Source: JBDIAR01 sp039812545
GTDB taxonomy: Bacteria > Actinomycetota > Actinomycetes > Actinomycetales > Dermatophilaceae
Length of the DNA: 8,183 bases
Direction: 5' to 3'
NCBI GenBank assembly: GCA_039812545.1
Contig: JBDIAR010000153.1
Location: forward strand, 1-8,183
The notes under the pieces are model-generated. The model did not search any database. It was not told where the DNA came from and saw only the letters and a program-made list of their open reading frames with translations. The first letter of the stretch is position 1. Each line of letters starts with the position of its first letter. Below, piece after piece: positions 1 to 4,777 of the stretch. The position numbers and the translations under genes are program-made.

Positions 1-759
1 GTCGTCGATCCGTTGGTTGTCGACCCGTTCGTTGTCGATCAGGGACAGGAAGGCCGACTCGGCGTCCGTGGTCCCGGTGGCCGCGAGCAGCCCCGCGGGG
101 GTGTCGTCGGCCAGCACCCGGCCCTCGCGCAGCAGGATCAGCCGATCGCACCGGGCGGCCTCGTCCATCACGTGGCTCGAGACCAGCAGGGTGACCCCGT
201 CGGCGGCCAACCGGTGGAACAGCCCCCACAGGTCGCGGCGCAGCACCGGGTCCAGCCCGACGGTCGGTTCGTCGAGCACGAGCAGTTCGGGGGCGCCGAC
301 CAGGGCGGCGGCCAACGAGGCGCGCGACAGCTGGCCCCCGGAGAGCCGGCCGATCAGTTGATCGGCGTGATCGCCCAGATCGACCGCCTCGATCGCCTCG
401 TCCGCGCTCACCTGGGCCGGCCCGCCGCGACCGGGGCCGAGCAGTGCGGCGAAGTACCGCGTGTTCTCGCGGACCGTCAGGTCGGCATACACGCTCGGCG
501 CCTGGGTCACATAGGCGACCTTGTCGCGAAGCACCGGCGACCCCGCCGGTTCCCCGAGCACCGTCACCGTGCCGGACTGGACGAGTTGGACGCCGACGAT
601 GGCGCGGATCAGGGTCGACTTGCCGCTGCCGGAGGGGCCGAGCAAGCCGGTGACCCGACCACGCTGCACGACGACGTCGAGGTCGGGCAGCACCACCCGG
701 TCACCGCGAACCACCCGCAGGCGTTCGACGGCGATGGCCGGTTCTGAACTTTTCACCAT
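1..759 (-). CDS. ABC transporter ATP-binding subunit, exporter type (3' end beyond the left edge)
   Basis: This is the cytoplasmic ATPase of a two-component ABC-2 type exporter. 253 codons run from ATG at 759 to the window edge with no stop. All nucleotide-binding motifs are visible: Walker A GPSGSGKST (residues 41-49), Q-loop Q86, signature LSGGQ (139-143), Walker B LLVLDEP (159-165) followed by the D-loop GLDP, and switch histidine H196. The domain ends near residue 225, and a hydrophilic tail follows, so little of the protein is missing. In this DrrA/NodI-like class the membrane permease is a separate gene, here presumably to the left, outside the window. tetR lies 45 bp upstream on the same strand, and a palindrome covers the start codon, which suggests control by that TetR. 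The transported substrate cannot be read from the sequence. GTG at 756 is an alternative start. No Shine-Dalgarno sequence is visible. Confidence 0.95.
   Translation of the reverse strand, partial: MVKSSEPAIAVERLRVVRGDRVVLPDLDVVVQRGRVTGLLGPSGSGKSTLIRAIVGVQLVQSGTVTVLGEPAGSPVLRDKVAYVTQAPSVYADLTVRENTRYFAALLGPGRGGPAQVSADEAIEAVDLGDHADQLIGRLSGGQLSRASLAAALVGAPELLVLDEPTVGLDPVLRRDLWGLFHRLAADGVTLLVSSHVMDEAARCDRLILLREGRVLADDTPAGLLAATGTTDAESAFLSLIDNERVDNQRIDD
4..33 (-). repeat. Two-copy 15-bp tandem repeat in the 3' part of the ABC ATPase gene
   Basis: Positions 4-18 and 19-33 match at 13 of 15 bases. In the reading frame of the ATPase they encode the pentapeptides NERVD and NQRID, in the charged tail after the nucleotide-binding domain. 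The two differences change E to Q and V to I, so the polar pattern is kept. The repeat may continue beyond the left edge. Confidence 0.6.
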
Positions 760-768
760 ATGATGAAA
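751..768. promoter_or_regulatory. Probable TetR operator: 18-bp palindrome over the ABC gene start
   Basis: TTTCACCATATGATGAAA pairs with itself at eight of nine positions; the only mismatch is 756/763. It is strikingly AT-rich for this DNA and covers the ABC start codon (757-759). Known TetR-family operators are palindromes of about this size that lie over the promoter or start of the controlled gene. The tetR gene ends 37 bp away, and no comparable palindrome was seen elsewhere around tetR. A bound dimer would block initiation of ABC transcription directly, while tetR itself would be read with the upstream operon. That the adjacent TetR is the ligand is inference. Confidence 0.65.
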
Positions 769-772
769 TATG
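760..772 (-). promoter_or_regulatory. Possible -10 element (CATATT) for a leaderless ABC transcript
   Basis: On the minus strand CATATT (772-767) is followed by 7 nt and then the ABC start ATG. That is the leaderless geometry also seen for the cysteine-rich gene in this window (7 nt), and close to the 6 nt of the phosphatase gene and radA. The hexamer matches TATAAT at four of six positions, no clear -35 is visible, and no ribosome binding site precedes the ATG. Overlap with the palindrome at 751-768 fits a repressible promoter. Confidence 0.35.
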
Positions 773-785
773 CCCGAACTCGGGC
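772..785. other. Short GC-rich inverted repeat between tetR and the ABC gene
   Basis: GCCCG (772-776) and CGGGC (781-785) flank a 4-base loop, and the inner A-T pair would also match. There is no T-run on either side. It could be a weak terminator for transcription leaving tetR, or part of the control region with the palindrome at 751-768. Confidence 0.3.
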
Positions 786-804
786 CCGAGATCAAGGGCC
801 GCGC

Positions 805-1479
805 TCACCCGTTCGGCGTGTCGTCGACGCCCGGGAGCTCCAGGTCGCCGGTGAGATACCGCTGGAGCGTCGGTCCGTATGCCGCGGCCAGTTGCGCGGA
901 CGACATGGCGACCAGCGCCGGGAGTTTGACGACATAGCGCATCAGCGCCAGGCCGACGAGTTGGCTGGCCACCAGCGCCATCCGCCGGCCCGCGTCGGTG
1001 AACTCGCGCTGGGCCGCCACCCGGGCGAAGATCTGGGTTTCGATCATCTGCGCCATGATCGACTCCAGGCCCGGGTTCGAGGCGACCGAACGGAACAGGG
1101 CGCCGAACACCACCCGACCCTCGTCGTCGTCCCACACCGACAGGAAAATCTCGGCAATCCGGTGGCCCAGTTGGTCGAGGGGGACCTCCGAGAGCCGTGC
1201 CGCGATGGCGTCCGGGTGGGCGTGCGCCACGATCGCCTCGGCGAACAGGCTCTCCTTGCTCGCGAAGTAGTGATGGATCAGCGCCGGGTCGACCCCGGCG
1301 GCTCGCGCGATCCCCCGCAGCGAGGCCATCGAGAAGCCCTTGGCCGCGAACTCGCTCCGCGCCGCCCGCAGGATGTCCGCGCGGGTGTCCTGGCCCCGCG
1401 GGCGACGCCCCCGCGGACGGCCCGAGCCGGAGGGCCGCCCGCTCCCCGGACTCACCGGACTCATCCCCACCGCACTCAT
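805..1479 (-). CDS. TetR/AcrR family transcriptional regulator
   Basis: A DNA-binding repressor of 224 residues, usual length for the family. After a Gly/Pro/Arg-rich basic N-terminal arm (about residues 7-30), the TetR helix-turn-helix spans about 31-77. It shows the typical pattern ending in LIHHYFASKESLF (67-79). The C-terminal ligand and dimer domain (about 85-215) resembles the one often found in actinobacterial TetR proteins next to exporters; the ligand is unknown. The ATG at 1479 overlaps the stop of the isomerase gene as ATGA, implying translational coupling. A second ATG five codons on (1464) is possible. The ABC ATPase follows 45 bp downstream, with a palindrome over its start, so this protein most likely represses that exporter. 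Because tetR is coupled to the sugar phosphate isomerase, its level may follow the upstream operon. Confidence 0.93.
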   Translation of the reverse strand: MSAVGMSPVSPGSGRPSGSGRPRGRRPRGQDTRADILRAARSEFAAKGFSMASLRGIARAAGVDPALIHHYFASKESLFAEAIVAHAHPDAIAARLSEVPLDQLGHRIAEIFLSVWDDDEGRVVFGALFRSVASNPGLESIMAQMIETQIFARVAAQREFTDAGRRMALVASQLVGLALMRYVVKLPALVAMSSAQLAAAYGPTLQRYLTGDLELPGVDDTPNG

Positions 1480-2267
1480 CGCACCCGCCGTTCGGACAGG
1501 TAGAGCCGGGCGAAGGCCAGGGACTCGGCGAGGTCGTACTCACACTGCCGCGGCGTGCGGCGCCGGGTCGACACCTCGACGACGACATCGCCGTCGAAGC
1601 CCTCCTGCGCCAGCTTGCCCAACACCTCGGCGCACGGTTGATTGCCACGACCGGGCACCAGGTGTTCGTCCTTGTACGACCCGCTGCCGTCCCCGAGATG
1701 GACGTGCCGCACCCTGGACCCCAGCCGGGTCGCCAGGTCGAGACTGTCCGCCTGCGCGGTCGCGGCATGCGAAAAGTCAAGCGTGACACTGGCATACCCG
1801 AATTCCGCCGGATCGTGATGCGGCAGGTATGCCGACACGTCGCGTCCCGCGGCCCGCCAGGGGAACATATTCTCCACGGCGATCTGGATGCCGGATTCGG
1901 CCTCTCGGACCGCCACCCCCTCCACGAATCCCTCGGCGTAATCGCGTTGCCAGCGAAACGGTGGGTGGACGACCACGGTCGCCGCCCCCAACTCGTGCGC
2001 CAACTCGATCGAGCGATCGACCTTGTCCCAGGCGTGACGATTCCACACCCGCTGGGAGATCAGCAGCGTCGGGGCATGGATGGAGATCACCGGCATACCG
2101 TGCGCCTCGACGAGCCGACTCAGACTGCGTCCGATCTGGGTGATCGGTTCGGTCGTCACCATGACCTCTACGCCGTCATAACCGAGCTTGGCGGCCATGG
2201 CGAAGGCCGCCTCCGCGGGATTGGGGTACAGGCAGGAGGTCGACAGGCCGATCCGGTTCTCGCTCAT
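1476..2267 (-). CDS. Sugar phosphate isomerase/epimerase, xylose isomerase-like TIM barrel
   Basis: 263 residues, the usual size of a single AP-endonuclease-2/xylose-isomerase-like TIM barrel. Probable metal ligands sit at strand ends: E132 (in VENM), D164 and H167 (in LDFSH), H190 (in HVHLGDG) and E231 (in EVST). H64 and H101 (in VVHPPFRWQR) are also family-like. The stretches LISQRVW (69-75), VVHPPFRWQR and DEHLVPGRG (200-208) match my memory of M. tuberculosis Rv0498, which also lies downstream of the phosphatase Rv0496; the membrane protein gene between them there is missing here. The physiological substrate of this family branch is not known to me. The start is the ATG giving MSENRIGLST, matching the family N-terminus. 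The reading frame stays open upstream as far as 3110, but only antisense-like or out-of-frame DNA lies there. No good ribosome binding site is visible. The stop overlaps the tetR start. Confidence 0.9.
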   Translation of the reverse strand: MSENRIGLSTSCLYPNPAEAAFAMAAKLGYDGVEVMVTTEPITQIGRSLSRLVEAHGMPVISIHAPTLLISQRVWNRHAWDKVDRSIELAHELGAATVVVHPPFRWQRDYAEGFVEGVAVREAESGIQIAVENMFPWRAAGRDVSAYLPHHDPAEFGYASVTLDFSHAATAQADSLDLATRLGSRVRHVHLGDGSGSYKDEHLVPGRGNQPCAEVLGKLAQEGFDGDVVVEVSTRRRTPRQCEYDLAESLAFARLYLSERRVR

Positions 2268-2344
2268 GTCATGTGGGTTCGCGGTGGTGGGGGTCGCGGT
2301 GGGGAGTTGGGTCGGGGTGGGCGTCGGTCTGGTCGGGCGGCGGC
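2268..2344. other. Strand-asymmetric C-rich/G-rich spacer with a G-quadruplex motif
   Basis: The 77-bp gap between the phosphatase stop and the isomerase start is almost free of C on the plus strand and of G in long stretches of the transcript. On the plus strand, G-runs at 2289-2293, 2301-2304, 2309-2311, 2314-2317 and 2319-2321 are separated by 1-7 bases, which satisfies the usual G-quadruplex pattern. Because the flanking genes are on the minus strand, the mRNA here is C-rich and G-poor, the composition of Rho-utilisation sites. It may set the ratio of phosphatase to isomerase transcription; this is inference. No promoter was recognised in it. Confidence 0.45.
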
Positions 2345-3277
2345 TCAGTCGTCGGCGATGTTGTCGAGTTGGCGCAGGATGACGCCCTCGCGCAACGCCC
2401 ACGGGCAGATGTCGAGGCGTTCCACGCCGAGCAACTCCATGGCGGCGTGGGCCGCCACCGCGCCGGCCAGCAGTTGCGGAGCGCGGCCGGGCGAAACGCC
2501 GGGCAGCCCGGCGCGGGCCTTGGCGTCCATCCCGGCGAGACGCTCCACGAGATTGCTCAGGTCCGCCCGACTCATCCGGCGCTGGACGAAAGGACCGGCC
2601 GCGCGCGGGGCCGCCCCGGTGATCCGGCTGAGCGAGCGGAAGGTCTTGGAGGTGCCGACGACCCGGTCGACGGGGAATTCGCGAACCAGCGGCCGCAGTT
2701 GGCGGGCCATCGAGACCCGGACGTGTCGGCGCAGTTGCGCCAGGTCGTCCGGCGCGATGGGGTCGTCGTGGACGAAGTCGCGGGTGAGTCGCCCGGCTCC
2801 GAGCGGCAGGCTCACCGCGACATCGGGTTCTTCGTCCAGGCCGACCGCGATCTCGAACGACCCTCCGCCGATGTCGAAGTCGGCGATCTTGCCACTGGAC
2901 CAACCGAACCAGCGACGAACCGCCAGGAAGGTCAGTCGGGCCTCGTCCGGGCCGTCCAGCAGGTGCAGCCGGACACCGGTGGCGGCGGCGATGCGCTCGA
3001 CGACCTCCGCCGAGTTCGGTGCGTCTCGCATCGCGGAGGTGGCGAAGGCGAAGGTTTCCTCGATCCCCTGGTTCTCGGCGATCTGCGCACATTCGGCGAT
3101 GAAATCGCACAACCGGGTTTCGCCGGCGCGAGTCACGGAGCCGTCGGACTCGACGTTCTCGGCCAGGCGCAACTCGATCTTGTGCGAATGCGCCGGCAAC
3201 GGGTGCCCGCCGCGAACGGCATCGACGACGAGCATGTGGACCGTGTTCGAACCGACGTCGATGACACCCATGCGCAT
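2345..3277 (-). CDS. ppx: Exopolyphosphatase, Ppx/GppA family (short, actinobacterial type)
   Basis: 310 residues with the ASKHA sugar-kinase/actin fold of Ppx/GppA enzymes, which release phosphate from polyphosphate or convert pppGpp to ppGpp. The first phosphate motif GVIDVGSNT is at 4-12, the conserved TSAMRDAPN at 80-88, the probable catalytic glutamate E112 in PDEARLTF, and the second phosphate motif DIGGGS at 135-140. The C-terminal signature ICPWALREG is at 290-298. There is no HD domain, so it is the short two-domain form, about half the length of E. coli Ppx, like M. tuberculosis Rv0496, with which I see long near-identities from memory. The ATG at 3277 gives the family N-terminus and has a -10 hexamer 6 nt upstream, implying a leaderless mRNA. 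ATG 3271 is possible. A LacI-type operator lies 42 bp upstream. The isomerase follows after 77 bp. Confidence 0.93.
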   Translation of the reverse strand: MRMGVIDVGSNTVHMLVVDAVRGGHPLPAHSHKIELRLAENVESDGSVTRAGETRLCDFIAECAQIAENQGIEETFAFATSAMRDAPNSAEVVERIAAATGVRLHLLDGPDEARLTFLAVRRWFGWSSGKIADFDIGGGSFEIAVGLDEEPDVAVSLPLGAGRLTRDFVHDDPIAPDDLAQLRRHVRVSMARQLRPLVREFPVDRVVGTSKTFRSLSRITGAAPRAAGPFVQRRMSRADLSNLVERLAGMDAKARAGLPGVSPGRAPQLLAGAVAAHAAMELLGVERLDICPWALREGVILRQLDNIADD

Positions 3278-3289
3278 AGCCCCAACCTA
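3278..3289 (-). promoter_or_regulatory. -10 element of a leaderless promoter for the ppx operon
   Basis: On the minus strand TAGGTT (3289-3284) is followed by GGGGCT and then the ppx ATG at 3277. A TANNNT hexamer ending 6 nt before the start codon is the standard leaderless geometry of actinobacteria. The -35 position holds only a poor match. If transcription starts further upstream instead, the GGGG would be 8 nt from the second ATG and could serve as its ribosome binding site. Confidence 0.6.
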
Positions 3290-3318
3290 GCGCGTCGGTG
3301 TCGCGTCGGGCACGGCGC

Positions 3319-3332
3319 TGAGAGCGCTCTCA
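3319..3332. promoter_or_regulatory. Probable LacI-family operator, perfect 14-bp palindrome
   Basis: TGAGAGCGCTCTCA is identical to its own reverse complement, centred on CG as LacI/GalR operators are. It differs from the known actinobacterial CebR/CelR operator TGGGAGCGCTCCCA only by one symmetric base change. It lies 42-55 bp upstream of the ppx start, next to the expected -35 region, and about 100 bp downstream of the small membrane gene. A LacI-type sugar-responsive regulator would therefore control the phosphatase-isomerase operon; no lacI-like gene is inside this window. A stem without loop and without T-run makes a terminator less likely. Confidence 0.65.
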
Positions 3333-3392
3333 TGCCATCGGTCCGGTCGGTCGCGAACCGGCTGAGGGCATTTCCCGGGTTGCCGTGGGGAC

Positions 3393-3410
3393 AGTCGGAA
3401 CGGGCCGACT
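3393..3410 (-). terminator. Possible hairpin terminator behind the small membrane-protein gene
   Basis: AGTCGG (3393-3398) and CCGACT (3405-3410) pair perfectly across a 6-base loop, starting 28 bases after the stop of the small gene on the minus strand. There is no U-run after it, as is usual for actinobacterial hairpin terminators. It would separate the small gene from ppx, which has its own promoter signals. Confidence 0.35.
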
Positions 3411-3437
3411 ATCCCATGGCGATCCGCGAACGGCCGG

Positions 3438-3614
3438 TCAGGCGGCGACGGCGTAGACCTCGTGGGTGCGCTCGCCCGGCAGCGGGGCACCGGCGTCGAG
3501 GGCGGCCAGCGCGGCGTCGACGCGGTCGCCGGCGTGGCCGAGGGCGACGCTGATGCGGGCCGCGACGACGGCGATGGCGAAGGTGGCCACGATCAACAAG
3601 ATGGCGAGGGTCAT
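3438..3614 (-). CDS. Small single-pass membrane protein, function unknown
   Basis: A 58-residue protein. Residues 2-19 are a continuous hydrophobic helix (TLAILLIVATFAIAVVAA), with almost no N-terminal cytoplasmic part, followed by a mostly helical, alanine- and aspartate-rich polar domain (about 20-42) and a short tail ending in YAVAA. The start is firm: a perfect AAGGAG lies 6 nt before the ATG, the strongest ribosome binding site in the window, and codon use is strongly GC3-biased. Neighbours are ppx downstream on the same strand and the cysteine-rich gene divergently upstream. The N-terminal helix could be an anchor or an uncleaved signal; no lipobox or cysteine is present. I do not recognise the family. 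The other-frame readings over this stretch lack such a start signal. Confidence 0.8.
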   Translation of the reverse strand: MTLAILLIVATFAIAVVAARISVALGHAGDRVDAALAALDAGAPLPGERTHEVYAVAA

Positions 3615-3620
3615 GGCTTT

Positions 3621-3626
3621 CTCCTT
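3621..3626 (-). promoter_or_regulatory. Consensus ribosome binding site AAGGAG of the small membrane-protein gene
   Basis: On the minus strand AAGGAG is followed by AAAGCC and ATG at 3614. It fixes the start of the 58-residue protein and contrasts with the apparently leaderless or weak initiation signals of neighbouring genes. Confidence 0.8.
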
Positions 3627-3630
3627 GGGC

Positions 3631-3656
3631 CGAGGTGGTGCTTCGAGGTGGTGCTG
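3631..3656. repeat. 13-bp tandem repeat in the leader of the small gene
   Basis: CGAGGTGGTGCTT (3631-3643) is followed directly by CGAGGTGGTGCTG (3644-3656), 12 of 13 bases alike. It lies 17-42 bp upstream of the small gene's ATG, so it is probably transcribed as part of its 5' leader. It may be a chance duplication or a binding site pair. Confidence 0.6.
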
Positions 3657-3700
3657 CGAGTGCGTTGGGAATAGATAAGCACGCCCCGGAGGCCGAATTC

Positions 3701-3731
3701 CGGTCCACAGCCCGTCGCCGGGCTATCCACA
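3701..3731. promoter_or_regulatory. Hairpin flanked by two DnaA-box-like nonamers
   Basis: AGCCCG (3709-3714) and CGGGCT (3719-3724) form a perfect stem around TCGC. On its two sides are CGGTCCACA (3701-3709) and CTATCCACA (3723-3731), in the same orientation. The second matches the DnaA box TTATCCACA at 8 of 9 positions, the first matches TTGTCCACA at 7 of 9. They lie in the divergent control region 85-120 bp upstream of the small gene. DnaA binding is only a possibility, and the hairpin alone could be an operator. Confidence 0.3.
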
Positions 3732-3749
3732 CCCACTCTGTACGGGAGC

Positions 3750-3777
3750 TTGACCAGATGTGACCCACGTCAACAAT
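3750..3777 (+). promoter_or_regulatory. Candidate promoter with a CRP-like half-site, divergent region
   Basis: TTGACC (3750-3755), 16 bp and AACAAT (3772-3777) resemble a housekeeping promoter that would give the cysteine-rich gene a leader of about 60 nt. Inside it TGTGA-N6-TCA (3759-3772) resembles a CRP/Rv3676 site (TGTGA-N6-TCACA) with a complete left and partial right half. A second TGTGA occurs at 3796-3800. TTGAC and GTCAA (3769-3773) also form an inverted repeat. Which element works, and for which of the two divergent genes, cannot be decided here. Confidence 0.3.
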
Positions 3778-3833
3778 TCCTCAATCGTCTGCCAATGTGA
3801 TCGTCCGCCGAGGTGCGAGCCCCCGGACCGGCA

Positions 3834-3846
3834 TAGGGTTGCGCCC
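3834..3846 (+). promoter_or_regulatory. -10 element of a leaderless promoter for the cysteine-rich gene
   Basis: TAGGGT (3834-3839) is followed by 7 nt and GTG at 3847. The distance is that between a -10 hexamer and the first transcribed base, so the mRNA would begin on the GTG codon. This is the main reason for choosing that start. Confidence 0.55.
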
Positions 3847-4773
3847 GTGGAAGCACCCTTGGACATGTCCCGGCTCTGGACCGAGTTCACCGACCCGGCC
3901 GACTCCGGGCAGCGCCTGCGGTGCGATCTGACCTGGCTGACCAGTTCCTGGCAGTGCGTTTTCGGCAACGGCTGCCCCGGCATCTACGCCGATCGCCCCG
4001 ACGACGGCTGCTGCACGCTCGGGGCGCATTTCACCGACGACGACGACGTCGACCGGGTGGCGGCGGCGGCGGCGAACCTGACCCCCCAGGACTGGCAGTT
4101 CCACGCGCAGGGCACCGCGACCGGTCGCCGACGGGACTGGATCGAACGCGAGGACGGCGCTCGCAAGACCCGGGTCGTCCAGGACGCCTGCATCTTCCTC
4201 AACCGTCCGGACTTTCCCGGCGGCCCGGGCTGCGCGCTGCACCGGCAGGCCATCGTGGCCGGCGTGCCCCCACATACGGTCAAGCCCGATGTGTGTTGGC
4301 AGCTGCCGATCCGCCGGCTCTACCGCCAGGTCGAGCTGCAGGACGGATCCAGTTATCTGGAGATCACCATCACCGAATACGACCGGCGCGGGTGGGGACC
4401 CGGGGGCCACGACCTCGCCTGGTACTGCTCCGGCAATCCGGCGGCGCACACCGGTCGCGAACCGGTGTTCCGTTCCTGCGCAGCCGAACTCGTCGAACTC
4501 ATCGGCGAGGCCGCGTATGCCGAACTGGTCTTGCGCGCGGAGGCTCACCTCGCCGTCGTCAAGGCGGCCCGGGCCCGCGGGGCGCGCACCCTCATCCCGC
4601 TGATGGTGCATCCCTCCACGCTGGCGGCGGTCGACCGGCGCGTGGCCACCCCCGCCGGCGCGAGCCCGCCGGCCACCACGGTTTCCAAAGCGTCCACGCC
4701 CAAGACGACGACACCGGCGAAGAACACCAAGCACGCCGGGACCAAGACCGGCAAGGGCACGAACGGGGGCTGA
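3847..4773 (+). CDS. Conserved cysteine-rich protein with a basic Thr/Lys/Pro tail, function unknown
   Basis: 308 residues from GTG 3847. Ten cysteines occur, eight of them in two groups: C26, C37, C43 and the pair C55-C56 in the N-terminal third, then C115 (CIFLNRP), C129 (GPGCALHR) and C150 (KPDVCWQLPIRR). This order, a CC pair followed by C-x-F-L, C-x-L-H/Y and C-x-x-x-P, resembles the YkgJ-type cysteine cluster thought to bind zinc or iron; the resemblance is by eye only. A Rv0495c-like protein sits divergently beside ppx in M. tuberculosis and may be the orthologue. Residues after about 265 form a low-complexity tail rich in T, K, P and A, probably disordered and basic. No signal peptide or membrane helix is evident. 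ATG 3865 is an alternative start. The methyltransferase gene begins 4 bp after the stop. Confidence 0.8.
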   Translation: MEAPLDMSRLWTEFTDPADSGQRLRCDLTWLTSSWQCVFGNGCPGIYADRPDDGCCTLGAHFTDDDDVDRVAAAAANLTPQDWQFHAQGTATGRRRDWIEREDGARKTRVVQDACIFLNRPDFPGGPGCALHRQAIVAGVPPHTVKPDVCWQLPIRRLYRQVELQDGSSYLEITITEYDRRGWGPGGHDLAWYCSGNPAAHTGREPVFRSCAAELVELIGEAAYAELVLRAEAHLAVVKAARARGARTLIPLMVHPSTLAAVDRRVATPAGASPPATTVSKASTPKTTTPAKNTKHAGTKTGKGTNGG

Positions 4774-4777
4774 CCGC

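Noticed and set aside
13..747. Plus-strand open frame of 244 codons
   Set aside because: Antisense to the ABC ATPase, which shows all motifs on the minus strand.
1476..3110. A minus-strand frame of 544 codons that would extend the isomerase far upstream
   Set aside because: Beyond the ATG at 2267 it runs through a Pro/Thr low-complexity spacer and then out of frame through ppx, whose own frame is strongly supported by family motifs.
1197..3290. A plus-strand open frame of 697 codons opposite the isomerase and ppx
   Set aside because: Arg/Ser/Pro-rich, without recognisable domains, and antisense to two well-supported genes; long shadow frames are expected in DNA of this composition.
3319..3332. 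The 14-bp palindrome as an intrinsic terminator of the small gene
   Set aside because: No loop bases and no T-run, and it falls at the edge of the ppx promoter; a more plausible hairpin lies at 3393-3410.
3409..3768. Minus-strand frame of 119 codons overlapping the small membrane gene
   Set aside because: No ribosome binding site, Arg-rich composition, and it reads the 58-residue gene in another frame.
3760..3846. Upstream start (GTG 3760) for the cysteine-rich protein
   Set aside because: The 29 extra residues would be encoded by DNA holding the promoter elements, including TAGGGT directly before GTG 3847; no ribosome binding site is visible.
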